From Rhodospirillales bacterium (GTDB taxonomy: Bacteria; Pseudomonadota; Alphaproteobacteria; Rhodospirillales; Casp-alpha2), in the NCBI GenBank assembly GCA_017640505.1, contig JAEPQO010000001.1, positions 698,625 through 762,624 on the forward strand: a stretch of DNA of 64,000 nt. Direction: 5' to 3'. Made by a program: the position numbers and the translations under genes. This document shows positions 27,062 through 36,750 of this stretch, one piece after another. The notes under the pieces were generated by a model. It had not been told where the DNA came from. It did not search any database and was given only the letters and a program-made list of their open reading frames with translations. Each line of letters starts with the position of its first letter. The stretch's first letter is position 1.

Positions 27062-28774
27062 ATGGCCAATGAGGCTTCCGCGCCGGCTGATACAGGGCAG
27101 GCCAGCGATACCGACGTCAAGTTGATCGCAGGCTATCCTGGGCCTGCGTTGCTGTTGGATGCCGCTGGAACGCCGATTCTCGCGAACGCCAAGGGGACGG
27201 GCCTGGAAAAGGCGCTGGCTGGCGGGGCTGTCGCCGATATCGAGACGTTGATAGGTGCCGCTGTCGAAAGCGCCAGCATCGCGAACGCGACGTTGACGAT
27301 CGCGACCAGCAGGGGCGACCTCGTTCTCGACGTTACGGCGATCCCGACACTGGACGTGAACGGCAACGTCGCCAAGACGCTTTTGCTGGCGCGTGACCTG
27401 ACGATGGAGCGCAACTTGCGCACGACGCTGGTGGAATCGCGGCAGCGTTATAAGGACCTTGTCGAAATCTCCAGCGACTTTTCCTGGGAAGTCGATTCCG
27501 CCGGGCAGTTCATTTTCGTCTCGCCACAAGGTGCGCTCGGCTATAAAGCCGACGAATTGGTCGGACACGAGGCGCGCGATTTTGTTATCGATGCGGACGA
27601 ATACACACCGTTTCCGTTCACCACCACGCGCAAGCTCGACAACATCGAGATGTGGATGAAGAACAAGGACGGCTCGACCGCCTGCGTGATCGTGTCGGCC
27701 CTGCCATTGGTCAAAAACGATGATGACAGCGAAACCTGGATCGGTTGCAGGGGTAATTGCCGGGACGTGACCGAGGAGCGCGAGAGCGAAGCGGCGTTGG
27801 CCCGCGCGCGTCATCGCGAACAACTTCTGAATTACATCGTCTCGCAAATTCGCGACGAGATCGAACCCCACGACATGTTGATGGCGGCCGCAACTGCGTC
27901 GGCGCGGGCGCTCGGCGCGGCCGGGTCCCGGATATACCGTGAAGATGCCGACCGCGAGGCATTCGCCGTCGCCGCGGAGTACGGCAACGACGAAGGTGTC
28001 GAGGACCTGGGGCAGAAGATTGCCGGGCTCAAGGCCGGCGATGTGATCAGTCTCGAAACGGGCAGCTGGTCCGCGCTTCTCGCCACGACGCAGTACCGTG
28101 GCGACGTGAACGGCGCATTGGCCATGTGGAAGCCGAAGAAAGAAGAAAGCTGGGACGACGACCATCGTCTCATGCTCACGGACGTCGCCAATCAACTGGG
28201 CATTGCGAACGAACAGATCGCTAATCACGAACGGATCGTAAAGCTGTCCAGGACCGATGGCATGACAGGGCTGTTGAACCGGCGGGCGTTTTACGAGGAA
28301 GAACTGCCGCGCCGTATTTCCAGGCTCGAGCGTTCGAACCAGACGGCGTCGATGTTTTACGTCGATATGGATAACTTCAAGCGGGTCAACGACGTGCATG
28401 GACACCAGGCGGGGGACGAAGCGATCCTGTTCCTGCGCGACATGCTGATCAACTTCTCGCGCCCGGGCGACTTGATCGCGCGGCTGGGCGGCGACGAATT
28501 TGCCATGTGGCTCGACGGGATCGACGAAGCCACCAGCCACAAGCGCGCGGGGCAGCTCATCGAGACCAGCAAGCAGATGGTTTCGATGTCCGGCGACGAT
28601 GAACATCCCCTCGGGATCTCGATCGGCGTGGCATTTTTCGATCCGAAGTCAGGCGAATCCCTGGACGAGCTTCTTGCGCGCGCCGACGCGGCAATGTATT
28701 CCGTTAAGAAACGAAGCAAGGGGGGCTTCGAGATGGCGCCGCCACCGGGCACGCCTCTTGAAATGCCTGAATAG
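27062..28774 (+). CDS. Diguanylate cyclase with PAS and GAF-like sensor domains
   Basis: A cytoplasmic 570-residue protein expected to make cyclic di-GMP. An N-terminal PAS-like region (about 15-120) and a PAS domain (about 125-240, YKDLVEISSDFSWEVDSAGQ) are followed by a GAF-like region (about 260-390) and a GGDEF domain. The active-site GGDEF is at 476-480, complete, and RPGD at 467-470 stands exactly five residues before it as the allosteric inhibitory site, so product feedback is expected. There is no EAL domain and no membrane segment, so it should sense a soluble signal. Two DUF2336 genes follow on the same strand after 56 bases. Confidence 0.92.
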   Translation: MANEASAPADTGQASDTDVKLIAGYPGPALLLDAAGTPILANAKGTGLEKALAGGAVADIETLIGAAVESASIANATLTIATSRGDLVLDVTAIPTLDVNGNVAKTLLLARDLTMERNLRTTLVESRQRYKDLVEISSDFSWEVDSAGQFIFVSPQGALGYKADELVGHEARDFVIDADEYTPFPFTTTRKLDNIEMWMKNKDGSTACVIVSALPLVKNDDDSETWIGCRGNCRDVTEERESEAALARARHREQLLNYIVSQIRDEIEPHDMLMAAATASARALGAAGSRIYREDADREAFAVAAEYGNDEGVEDLGQKIAGLKAGDVISLETGSWSALLATTQYRGDVNGALAMWKPKKEESWDDDHRLMLTDVANQLGIANEQIANHERIVKLSRTDGMTGLLNRRAFYEEELPRRISRLERSNQTASMFYVDMDNFKRVNDVHGHQAGDEAILFLRDMLINFSRPGDLIARLGGDEFAMWLDGIDEATSHKRAGQLIETSKQMVSMSGDDEHPLGISIGVAFFDPKSGESLDELLARADAAMYSVKKRSKGGFEMAPPPGTPLEMPE

Positions 28775-28830
28775 AGAATACGCACGGCGGAGGTGGTGCA
28801 TCCCGCCCTCGTTGTCGGGGAAAGTGTGGA

Positions 28831-30108
28831 ATGACCGGGATTCTCGGTGAGGGCGCAATCAGCTATCAGAAGGCCAAAGAACTCGCGCAGAGCGATGATC
28901 CGGCCGTGCGCGCTGCCTTGGCCGAACGCAAGGATCTGTCCCCCGAACTTCTGTATTTCCTGGCCGAGGACGCGTCCGCTGACGTCAGACGCGCGGTCGC
29001 CGTGAACGAGTCCGCACCCCGCCAGACGGACATCCTGTTGGCGCACGACGACGACGAGAACGTGCGCGGAAGCCTTGCCCAGAAGATCGCCCAGGTTGCC
29101 CCGGGGCTGAGCCAAGAAGCATCCGAAAAGGTCCGAGTCCAGACGCACCAGGCGCTGGAGATGCTTGCCAACGACCAGATCAGCAAGGTGCGGGCAATTC
29201 TCTCGGAGGCGCTCAAGGATGTTGTCGATGCGCCGCCGGATATCATCAAGCGGCTCGCAAACGACATCGAAATCGAGGTTTCGGGTCCGGTTCTCGAATT
29301 TTCACCGGTTCTTACCGAGCAGGATCTTGTCGAAATCATCGAAGCTGGACCGGCCGTTGGCGGTGTCGCGGCAATCGCGCGCCGCGACGGCGTTACCGAG
29401 AGCCTGGCCGATGCCATTATCGGGTCCGACGATGTCGAGGGTATTGCCGACCTGCTTGGCAACAATTCCGCGCAGATCCGCGAAGAAGCGCTGGATGACC
29501 TGATTGACCGCTCGGCGAGCCAGGAACTTTGGCAGCCGCCGCTGGTTGCCCGCAAGCAGCTGCCGGAGGGCGCTGCGCAGCGGATGGCGGGCTTTATTGC
29601 CGAAAACCTGTTGGAGGAACTTTCCAAGCGCGCGGATTTCGACGCGCCGACCATGGCCGCCGTGAAGGACATTGTTCGCGACCGTCTGGGCGGTGAAGGC
29701 GGTCATGACAAGAAATCGCTCAATGCCGGGTTTGACTTCCTCAAGGTCGATCCGCCGCTGGATACGGCAAAGCGACTGAACGCGGCGGGTAAGCTGCACG
29801 ACAAGGTCGTGGTCAAGGCGCTTCAGGCCGGCGATCACGCTTTCGTTTTTGCCGCGATGATCGAACGGGCCGGTGTCGATCTTGCACTTGCCCGCAAAAT
29901 CTTCGTCGAAAAGAACCCCGCGGGCATTGTCGCGCTGCTGGGCCGCGCCAGGATGCCGGCGTCGATGGTCATCATGGTGCAGCAGCAAATGGGGCGCATT
30001 GCACCATCGGAAATCATCGAACCCGAGGACGATACAACTTTCCCGATGTCGCAGGACGACATCGACTGGAACATCGAATTTTTCTCCAATATGGCGGAAC
30101 GTGCCTGA
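28831..30108 (+). CDS. DUF2336 domain protein (first of a tandem pair)
   Basis: A soluble 425-residue protein of the DUF2336 family (PF10098), found mainly in alphaproteobacteria. The N-terminal part has HEAT-like helical repeats: DPAVRAALAERKDLSPELL, DASADVRRAVAVNESAP and DENVRGSLAQKIAQ. The domain continues with NSAQIREEALDDLIDRS and ends in PMSQDDIDWNIEFF. No catalytic motif is visible. It is collinear with its paralogue at 30189 over the whole length and follows the diguanylate cyclase gene. The role is unknown; a protein-interaction scaffold is a reasonable guess from the repeats. Confidence 0.85.
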   Translation: MTGILGEGAISYQKAKELAQSDDPAVRAALAERKDLSPELLYFLAEDASADVRRAVAVNESAPRQTDILLAHDDDENVRGSLAQKIAQVAPGLSQEASEKVRVQTHQALEMLANDQISKVRAILSEALKDVVDAPPDIIKRLANDIEIEVSGPVLEFSPVLTEQDLVEIIEAGPAVGGVAAIARRDGVTESLADAIIGSDDVEGIADLLGNNSAQIREEALDDLIDRSASQELWQPPLVARKQLPEGAAQRMAGFIAENLLEELSKRADFDAPTMAAVKDIVRDRLGGEGGHDKKSLNAGFDFLKVDPPLDTAKRLNAAGKLHDKVVVKALQAGDHAFVFAAMIERAGVDLALARKIFVEKNPAGIVALLGRARMPASMVIMVQQQMGRIAPSEIIEPEDDTTFPMSQDDIDWNIEFFSNMAERA

Positions 30109-30188
30109 CCTTTGCTCGGGTGTTGCTATCGGCAGATAGGCGCTGTATTCGAAATAGCGCACCCTGACTGTTCGGGCACACAGACCGC

Positions 30189-31445
30189 ATGACGACATCC
30201 TATGAAGAAGCTAAAGCCGTCGCTCACGACGGGGATGACGCAGCCCGCGAAGCACTGGCCGGACAGCCCGACCTTGCACCCGAACTGCTTTACTATCTGG
30301 CAGAAGATGTCGTTCCGGCGGTGCGCCTCGCCGTCGCATCCAATTCGGCGACACCGATGCACGCGGACCTGCTTTTGGCCCGCGATAAGGATGAATCGGT
30401 CCGCACCGCCGTTGCCGGAAAGCTCGCCGATCTGGCCGCAACAAACAGCCCGCAGGAAAGCACCAGACTGCGCGAGATGGCAAACGAAGCCCTGATGCTG
30501 CTGGCCAAGGACCAGGCCGTTCGTATCCGCCAGATTCTGTCCGAAACGCTGCAGGAAGTTGCCGACGCGCCATCCGAGTTGATCCGCCGTCTGGCATGGG
30601 ACGTCGAGAGTATCGTGGCGACGCCGGTTCTTAAGTACTCGCCGGTTCTCGACGATAAGGACCTGATAGAGATCATCATTGCGAAACCCTCGGACGGTGC
30701 TGTCTCCGCCGTTTCCGGACGCGACGGAGTTTCCGGCGACGTCAGCGACGCGATCGTCGAAAGCAATGACGTGGAGGCGATTGCGCTGCTGCTTGGAAAT
30801 GAAAGCGCGCAGATCCGTGAAGAAACGCTGGATCGGGTCATCGAGGAAGCGGAGAAGATCGATATCTGGCATATCCCGCTGGCGATGCGCCCGAAACTGC
30901 CGTCGAAGGCCGCCGTCAAGATCGCGCGGGTCGTTGCCGACGATGTGCTGAAACGCATGCAGGAACGCAAGGATCTGCCGGACGAGATCACGTCCGCAGT
31001 CCGCGACGTGGTGTTGAAACGACTGGGTGACGGTTTTGCGGTGCGAGCCGAACACCATGCGGGCGCGGAGTCCCGAACCGGCGGCATGCACCCGGATCAA
31101 AGCCATGTATTCGATCGTGCCGCCAGCGAATGGGCGGCGGGCACCCTTGATGAAGGCACGCTGTTGCGCGAACTGGCGCACGGCGACATGGAGTTCGCCA
31201 AGGCGATCATCGCCGTGATGGCGGACGTGCCCTACCGCACGGTCGATCAGGTCCGGGAAACCCGGAGCATCAAAGGCGCCGTCGCGCTTTCCTGGCGCGC
31301 CGGTCTGTCGGCCAAGGCCGCGGAAGTCGTGCAAGAAAAGCTGGCCGGGATCGAGTCCCGAAGAGTGATGCGCGCGCGCGGCAGAGGCTATCCCATGTCG
31401 GACAACGACATGATCCAGCAGATCGACTTCATCCGGAGGCTTTGA
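30189..31445 (+). CDS. DUF2336 domain protein (second of a tandem pair)
   Basis: A 418-residue paralogue of the preceding gene, with aligned N-terminal repeats (DDAAREALAGQPDLAPELL, DESVRTAVAGKLADLAA), the central ESAQIREETLDRVIEEA and the C-terminal PMSDNDMIQQIDFI. Divergence is large, so the duplication is old. There are 80 bases between the two genes. Its stop TGA is directly followed, with no gap, by the stop of convergent argB. Confidence 0.85.
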   Translation: MTTSYEEAKAVAHDGDDAAREALAGQPDLAPELLYYLAEDVVPAVRLAVASNSATPMHADLLLARDKDESVRTAVAGKLADLAATNSPQESTRLREMANEALMLLAKDQAVRIRQILSETLQEVADAPSELIRRLAWDVESIVATPVLKYSPVLDDKDLIEIIIAKPSDGAVSAVSGRDGVSGDVSDAIVESNDVEAIALLLGNESAQIREETLDRVIEEAEKIDIWHIPLAMRPKLPSKAAVKIARVVADDVLKRMQERKDLPDEITSAVRDVVLKRLGDGFAVRAEHHAGAESRTGGMHPDQSHVFDRAASEWAAGTLDEGTLLRELAHGDMEFAKAIIAVMADVPYRTVDQVRETRSIKGAVALSWRAGLSAKAAEVVQEKLAGIESRRVMRARGRGYPMSDNDMIQQIDFIRRL

Positions 31446-32354
31446 TCAGCCGCGCGTAATCAGCGTGCCGGCGCCGCCGGCCGTGAACAGTTCCACCAGT
31501 ACCGTATGCGCAACGCGCCCGTCGATGATGGCGGCGCCGTCGACACCGCCCTGGATCGCTTCGATACAGGTTTCGATTTTCGGAATCATGCCGCCCGAGA
31601 TCACGCCGCTTTCGATTGCATCGCGGGCTTCGGAAACCTTGAGTTCCGAGATCAGATTCTTGTCCTGATCAAGCACACCGGCGACATCGGTCAGCATATA
31701 CATGCGCGACGCCTGCGTTGCCGCGGCAATGGCGCCGGCTGCGGTGTCGGCGTTGATGTTCAGCGTTTCGCCGTCGGGACCAATGCCGATCGGCGCAATC
31801 ACCGGAATGACGTCGCTGCCTTCAAAGGATTCCAGCACCAGCGGCGAAATGACCTTGGGCTGGCCGACCAGGCCGAGGTCGATCACTTTTTCGATGTTGC
31901 TGTCCGGATCCCGCTTGGTACGTTTGAGGCGCTCGGCCCGGATCAGGTTGCCGTCCTTGCCGGAAAGCCCGATCGCGGTGCCGCCGGCATTGTTGATGGC
32001 GGCGACGATCTGTTTGTTGATCGAACCGGAAAGGACCATCTCGACGACATCGATGGTTGCCTGGTCGGTGACCCTGAGACCGTCGATGAACTCCGACTTG
32101 ATCTGCAGCTTTTCCAGCATGGCGCCGATCTGCGGCCCGCCGCCATGTACGACGATCGGCCGGATGCCGACCTGGCGCAGCAGTACCATGTCGCGCGCGA
32201 ACAGGTCGAACAGCTCCTGGTCGCCCATGGCGTGACCGCCGAACTTGACCACGACCGTGCGCCCGCTGAACCGCCGCATGTACGGCAGTGCTTCGGAGAG
32301 AACGGAGGCCTTGGCGAGGTTATCCTCGCGATTTTCGTCGTGTGTCTTGCTCAT
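31446..32354 (-). CDS. argB: Acetylglutamate kinase
   Basis: Phosphorylates N-acetylglutamate in arginine synthesis. The 302-residue amino-acid kinase has [12 protein letters not shown] (about 34-45) for phosphate binding, [15 protein letters not shown], and a C-terminal [18 protein letters not shown] typical of ArgB. An N-terminal helix before the kinase core (about 1-30) is the form seen in arginine-sensitive hexameric enzymes. Downstream of engB on the same strand, a frequent alphaproteobacterial pairing. Confidence 0.96.
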   Translation of the reverse strand: MSKTHDENREDNLAKASVLSEALPYMRRFSGRTVVVKFGGHAMGDQELFDLFARDMVLLRQVGIRPIVVHGGGPQIGAMLEKLQIKSEFIDGLRVTDQATIDVVEMVLSGSINKQIVAAINNAGGTAIGLSGKDGNLIRAERLKRTKRDPDSNIEKVIDLGLVGQPKVISPLVLESFEGSDVIPVIAPIGIGPDGETLNINADTAAGAIAAATQASRMYMLTDVAGVLDQDKNLISELKVSEARDAIESGVISGGMIPKIETCIEAIQGGVDGAAIIDGRVAHTVLVELFTAGGAGTLITRG

Positions 32355-32444
32355 AACGGGAAACCAGTTTGTCGATTTGTTGCCGGAATGCCCGGAAATA
32401 ACGCAGGGTTAGCGGAATTCTTCAAGAAAATAAACGCGTAACGG

Positions 32445-33083
32445 CTATTCGGCGAGTTTCGCGAGTTCCGCTCTCAGCTCGGCGATACCCGCGCTGTCTC
32501 TGGAACTCGTGCACATGATCTGCGGATGGGCGGCGCCATGGGTCGCGAGTTCTGCGGACGTCGCCGCGATCAGTTTCTTCAGGGGGCCGGGCTTGATCTT
32601 GTCGCACTTGGTCAGCACGACCTGATAGTTCTGCGCAGCCTGATCCATCATCTTCATGGCGGTGCGATCACTGTCCTTGAGCCCGTGGCGCGCGTCGATC
32701 AACAGGCAGCACCGGCGCAGTTGCACGCGGCCGCGCAGATAATCTTCGATCAGGCGCGTCCAGGCTTCGACTTCGGTTTTGGAAACCTTCGCATAGCCGT
32801 AACCCGGCAGGTCGGCCAGCATAAGGCGCCCGCCTGCATCGAAGAAGTTGACCTCGCGCGTGCGGCCCGGGGTGTTGGAGGTGCGGGCGAGCTGTTTGCG
32901 GCCCGTCAACGCATTCAAAAGGCTGGATTTGCCGACGTTCGAGCGGCCGGCAAACGCGACTTCGGGCAGGTTGCCCGCCGGCAGTTGCGACATGCTGCGA
33001 ACGCCCAGCACGAAATCGACGTCGCCGACGAACAGCTTGCGGCCGGCTTCGATCTCAGCGGGTTCATACGTAGGTTCGGTCAT
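32445..33083 (-). CDS. engB: Ribosome biogenesis GTP-binding protein EngB/YsxC
   Basis: GTPase required for assembly of the large ribosomal subunit, 212 residues. G1 is AGRSNVGKSSLLNAL (about 45-59), G2 TPGRTREVNFF, G3 DLPGYGYAKV and G4 TKCDKIKP. It lies between yidC (30 bases upstream) and argB (90 bases downstream), all on the minus strand. Confidence 0.96.
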   Translation of the reverse strand: MTEPTYEPAEIEAGRKLFVGDVDFVLGVRSMSQLPAGNLPEVAFAGRSNVGKSSLLNALTGRKQLARTSNTPGRTREVNFFDAGGRLMLADLPGYGYAKVSKTEVEAWTRLIEDYLRGRVQLRRCCLLIDARHGLKDSDRTAMKMMDQAAQNYQVVLTKCDKIKPGPLKKLIAATSAELATHGAAHPQIMCTSSRDSAGIAELRAELAKLAE

Positions 33084-33113
33084 GCCGGCGGCCTCCGGCC
33101 CCGCGTGGCTGTA

Positions 33114-34871
33114 TCAGCTCAGGGCTTGTTTGGCCTTGATGCCCATCCTGCGCATGATCACCCACTGCTGAAGAATGGAAAGAACGTTGTTCCACGCCCA
33201 GTAGATCACCAGACCGGCGGGGAAGTTCGCCAGCAGGAACATGAAGAACAGCGGCATGAACAGGAAGATCTTAGCCTGGATCGGGTCCGCCGGCTGCGGA
33301 TTCAGCTTTTGCTGAATGTACATCGACGCGCCCATGATAAGCGGCCAGACACCGATCATCAGGAAGTCGGGCGGCGTCCACGGGATCAAACCAAACAGGT
33401 TGAAAATAGTGGTCGGGTCAGGTGCCGACAGATCCTGAATCCAGCCGAAAAACGGTGCATGGCGCATTTCGATGGTGACGAACAGCACCTTGTAAAGCGC
33501 GAAGAACACGGGAATTTGCACCAGGATCGGCAGACAGCCGGATGCGGGGTTCACCTTTTCGCGCTTGTAAAGCGCCATCATTTCCTGATTGAGCTTCACC
33601 TTGTCTTCGGCGTAACGCTCCCGCAGCTTGACCATGTCCGGCTGCAGCTTCTTCATCTTGCTCATCGACACGTACGACTTGTTGGCGAGCGGGAAGAAGG
33701 CGATCTTGATGGCGACGGTCAGCAGCAGAATAGCAACGCCCAGATTGCCGACATGGCTGTGAATCCAGAGAAGAGCCAGGAAGATCGGCTTGGTCAGGAA
33801 GTAGAACCAGCCAAAATCGATCGCGAGGTCGAAATTCTTGATACCGAAGTCCTCTGCATAACCGTCCAGCAGGTGGACTTCCTTGGCGCCGGCGAACAAA
33901 TGTGTTTCCGCCTTGGCGCTGCCACCGGCGGGAACAACCACGGCGCTGCCAAGGAAGTCGGTCTGATAAACGTCGACGACGCCTTCCTTGCGATGCAGAA
34001 AGCGGGTTTGGACTTTTTCCGCCTGATTGGGAATCAGGGTCGCGAGCCAGTACTTGTCCGTGATGCCGATCCAGCCACCGGTGCTTTCGGCAGAGATACC
34101 GGCCGGCTCGTCGCTGATTTCATCATAATCGACTTCCTTGAGCTGGCCGTCGATGACGCCGAGCAGGCCTTCATGCAGGATGTAGAAACCGGTCGTTTCC
34201 GGGGTGCCGTAACGGGTAAGGAGGCCGTACGGATAGAGGGTCAGGGGCTGCCCCGTGGTGTTTTCGACCGATTGATCGACCGTAAACATGTAGTTCTGGT
34301 CGATGCTGAAGGTGCGTTTGAAGATGAGCCCCTGGCCGTTATCCCAGCTCAGCGTCACCGGGCTGTCGGCGGTCAGCACGTCCTTGTCGGCGGTCCAGAC
34401 CGTATCCAGATCCGGCATGGCCTGGCCCTCGGCACCCGTCCAGCCGTAGCCCGCATAGTAGGCGTTGACCGAACCGCGCGGCGACAGGAGCACGATCTCC
34501 GGGCTCGTCGGGTCAATGGACTTGTGATAGTTGATCATCGTCAGATCGTCGATCAGCCCGCCCTTGAGCGAGATCGAACCATGCAGGCGGGGCGCATCGA
34601 TATCGACGCGATCGACGCTGCCCAGTGCGGCCTGACGGCTCTGCTCGACCACGGCTTCCGTATTGACCGGCGCGCCACCCGGCACGGCCGGTGCCTGCGG
34701 CGCGCCGCCGTTCGCAGGGGCACCGGGCGTCGTCTGCGCTGCCTGCTGCTGGGCCTGCTGTTGCTGGGCCTGCTCCGGCGGCACGGCGCTGGTATTAAAG
34801 AAAGTCTCGAACAGCACCAGAATGGCAATCGAAAGGACGATCGCCAGGATCATGTTCTTGTGGTCGCTCAT
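33114..34871 (-). CDS. yidC: Membrane protein insertase YidC
   Basis: Inserts and folds inner-membrane proteins, with or without SecYEG. The 585-residue protein has an N-terminal helix ([20 protein letters not shown]), a Gln/Ala/Pro-rich linker, a large periplasmic beta domain (about 65-360), and the conserved C-terminal five-helix core, including [20 protein letters not shown] and [20 protein letters not shown]. Its ATG overlaps the yidD stop (ATGA). Part of the rpmH-rnpA-yidD-yidC-engB-argB run. Confidence 0.97.
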   Translation of the reverse strand: MSDHKNMILAIVLSIAILVLFETFFNTSAVPPEQAQQQQAQQQAAQTTPGAPANGGAPQAPAVPGGAPVNTEAVVEQSRQAALGSVDRVDIDAPRLHGSISLKGGLIDDLTMINYHKSIDPTSPEIVLLSPRGSVNAYYAGYGWTGAEGQAMPDLDTVWTADKDVLTADSPVTLSWDNGQGLIFKRTFSIDQNYMFTVDQSVENTTGQPLTLYPYGLLTRYGTPETTGFYILHEGLLGVIDGQLKEVDYDEISDEPAGISAESTGGWIGITDKYWLATLIPNQAEKVQTRFLHRKEGVVDVYQTDFLGSAVVVPAGGSAKAETHLFAGAKEVHLLDGYAEDFGIKNFDLAIDFGWFYFLTKPIFLALLWIHSHVGNLGVAILLLTVAIKIAFFPLANKSYVSMSKMKKLQPDMVKLRERYAEDKVKLNQEMMALYKREKVNPASGCLPILVQIPVFFALYKVLFVTIEMRHAPFFGWIQDLSAPDPTTIFNLFGLIPWTPPDFLMIGVWPLIMGASMYIQQKLNPQPADPIQAKIFLFMPLFFMFLLANFPAGLVIYWAWNNVLSILQQWVIMRRMGIKAKQALS

Positions 34872-35155
34872 GGGTGTTCAGGGCTCCCTTTGCGGTTTGC
34901 CAGTTGGGCCGGGTCGTTTACAGGGACGGGATCGTAGCCCGATCCCCCCCAGGGATGGCAACGCAGGATTCGTCTAATGGCTAAAAATCCGCCCGAGAAG
35001 GGGCCGTGCGTACAAATCGCTTCTTCGGCGTAGGCGGAACAACTCGGGTGAAACCGGCATGTGCCGGGAATGAACGGCGAGATGCCGTAGCGGTAAAGAG
35101 CGATCAAGGCGCGGACCGGCAGCGCCACAATCCGGCTGAGGGTAACTTCAGCCAT
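34868..35155 (-). CDS. yidD: Membrane protein insertion efficiency factor YidD
   Basis: Small membrane-associated helper of YidC, 95 residues, with the family signature [20 protein letters not shown] followed by Y and, later, [15 protein letters not shown] 35155 is supported by GGAGC upstream. It overlaps the end of rnpA by eight bases and the start of yidC by four. Confidence 0.95.
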   Translation of the reverse strand: MAEVTLSRIVALPVRALIALYRYGISPFIPGTCRFHPSCSAYAEEAICTHGPFSGGFLAIRRILRCHPWGGSGYDPVPVNDPAQLANRKGSPEHP

Positions 35156-35534
35156 GATTTGCGCTCCGGCAGGCATTGAGTTTTTTAAGACTCTTCAAGA
35201 AATCGTCCTTCAGGGCATCAAACGGGCGCGCCGGCGTTGCCGCGCGGCCGATGACGACAATGTCCAGGCCGGGTTTGGCATGATCCGGCAGAACGGCATC
35301 GACGCAGGCGCGAAGACGCCTGCGTACCCGGTTCCGGGTCACCGCATTGCCGACTTTACGGCTCGTCGTGAAGCCGACGCGAATGGTATCGTCGCCGGCT
35401 TCGCCCGCCTGGCGCTTGCGCACCTGCACCACCATGCCCGGGGTCGCCCATTTGCGGTTGGTGCCCGCAACAGCAAGGAACTCGCGCCTCTTTTTCAGGC
35501 GGATGAGACCGGGCTGTGAGTGGGACTGGGACAT
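35148..35534 (-). CDS. rnpA: Ribonuclease P protein component
   Basis: Protein subunit of the tRNA 5'-processing ribozyme, 128 residues. It begins [20 protein letters not shown] and contains the RNA-binding signature [16 protein letters not shown] longer in-frame extension would overlap rpmH and is rejected. Sits 25 bases after rpmH and is co-transcribed with it. Confidence 0.96.
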   Translation of the reverse strand: MSQSHSQPGLIRLKKRREFLAVAGTNRKWATPGMVVQVRKRQAGEAGDDTIRVGFTTSRKVGNAVTRNRVRRRLRACVDAVLPDHAKPGLDIVVIGRAATPARPFDALKDDFLKSLKKLNACRSANHG

Positions 35535-35559
35535 GCGGACGCGGAACGACCGCCCGCCC

Positions 35560-35694
35560 TTAAGCGGACAGACGCTTGCGGCCCTTGGCGCGGCGGTTTG
35601 CAAGAACGCGACGGCCACCAACCGTCGCCATGCGGTGACGGAAGCCGTGACGGCGCTTGCGGACAAGCTTGCTTGGCTGATACGTGCGTTTCAC
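35560..35694 (-). CDS. rpmH: 50S ribosomal protein L34
   Basis: The 44-residue L34 protein ([16 protein letters not shown] near the start, [11 protein letters not shown] at the end). The start codon is GTG at 35694 with AAGGAGA at ideal spacing. First gene of the rpmH-rnpA-yidD-yidC unit, directly behind a strong promoter. Confidence 0.98.
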   Translation of the reverse strand: MKRTYQPSKLVRKRRHGFRHRMATVGGRRVLANRRAKGRKRLSA

Positions 35695-35721
35695 GGGTCT
35701 TCTCCTTGCAAAATCGCCCGC

Positions 35722-35750
35722 TGTATACGGGCTTGGCGCAGGCAAGTCAA
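35722..35750 (-). promoter_or_regulatory. Sigma-70-type promoter of rpmH
   Basis: Read on the minus strand, TTGACT (35745-35750) and TATACA (35722-35727) are separated by exactly 17 bases. Transcription would start about 20 bases before the rpmH GTG. This is the best promoter match in the window and suits a ribosomal protein operon. Confidence 0.8.
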
Positions 35751-35966
35751 CGATGGCGATGCGGATTTTACGTTAAAAATCTACTGTCGGCACGGCCGTT
35801 CACGCGAACTTGACCCGCTGTTAGTGCAACGTTGGTTGCTCTTGCGCGCAGGATCGCGACAATGCCTTGGTAACCGCGGCTTCGGACGCGGTCCGGGGGA
35901 CGGCCCGATAGGTGCTTGTTTGACCACCTGCGGACGAGGATTCACGCCAAGATCAGGAAGACGCTC

Positions 35967-36749
35967 ATGACCGGGAGCGACGAAAATAACCAGCCGGACC
36001 CGCAGCGGGCGAAAGCATCGTCATCGGGCCTGAAACGGCTCGTACCGCTTGTCGTGATCGCGGCGGCGACGGCCGCCGTTTTTATCTTCGATCTGGACCG
36101 GTTTCTCTCATTCGAAGCCTTAAAAGAGCATCGGGAATTCCTTCTTCAGTGGACCGGTGAAAACCGGGTGTTGGCGGCTGTTGCTTTCGTCATCGGATAT
36201 TGCGTCATGGTGGCGCTTTCGATCCCCGGTGCCGTCTGGGCGACGCTTGCTGGCGGGTTTGTCTTCGGCACCGTCACCGGCGGCCTGTATTGCGTGATCG
36301 GCGCCACCGTCGGCGCAACGGTAATTTTTCTCGTTGCGCGCTATGCGCTGGCGGACATGCTCCGCGCGCGCGCCGGGAACGCGATCCGGAAAATGGAAAC
36401 CGGTTTCAACGAAAATGCGCTCAGCTACATGTTCGTTCTCCGGCTGGTGCCGTTGTTCCCGTTCTGGCTGGTCAATCTGGTGCCAGCGTTTCTCGGTGTA
36501 CCGTTGCGGACTTACGTGATCGGGACATTCTTCGGGATCATGCCCGGCTCGATCGTCTATTCCAGTGTCGGCAACGGCCTTGGCGCCGTTTTCGAACAGG
36601 GGGGCACGCCGGATCTCGGCATCATTTTCGAGCCTGAGGTGTTGTTGCCGATCCTCGGACTGGCGGCATTGTCCCTGATCCCTGTAGTCTACAAGCGGAT
36701 CAAGGGGGCTCAGAACGATGGCCCGACCGTCCAGGTGAAAGAGGACTGA
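35967..36749 (+). CDS. TVP38/TMEM64 family (DedA-like) membrane protein
   Basis: A 260-residue inner-membrane protein of the SNARE-associated/VTT family. After a charged N-terminus there is a first helix (LVPLVVIAAATAAVFIFDL), then the conserved core LSIPGAVWATLAGGFVFGTV and MFVLRLVPLFPFWLVNLVP, and GTFFGIMPGSIVYSSVGN. Such proteins act in lipid or selenite transport in some organisms. The start at 35967 has AGGAAG before it. Only one base separates it from the following flavoprotein gene, a recurrent bacterial pairing. Confidence 0.88.
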   Translation: MTGSDENNQPDPQRAKASSSGLKRLVPLVVIAAATAAVFIFDLDRFLSFEALKEHREFLLQWTGENRVLAAVAFVIGYCVMVALSIPGAVWATLAGGFVFGTVTGGLYCVIGATVGATVIFLVARYALADMLRARAGNAIRKMETGFNENALSYMFVLRLVPLFPFWLVNLVPAFLGVPLRTYVIGTFFGIMPGSIVYSSVGNGLGAVFEQGGTPDLGIIFEPEVLLPILGLAALSLIPVVYKRIKGAQNDGPTVQVKED

Positions 36750-36750
36750 C

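Noticed and set aside
26975-28606. 543-codon open frame on the minus strand
   Set aside because: Antisense to the diguanylate cyclase, whose GGDEF and RxxD motifs are intact; no independent support.
32526-34937. 803-codon open frame on the plus strand
   Set aside because: It lies wholly antisense to engB and yidC, which have clear motifs. Long antisense frames are a known effect of GC-rich codon use; no ribosome site or domain supports it.
35560-35966. Replication origin beside rpmH
   Set aside because: Although rpmH often lies near oriC in other phyla, no dnaA gene and no cluster of DnaA boxes is present in this gap; it contains a normal promoter.
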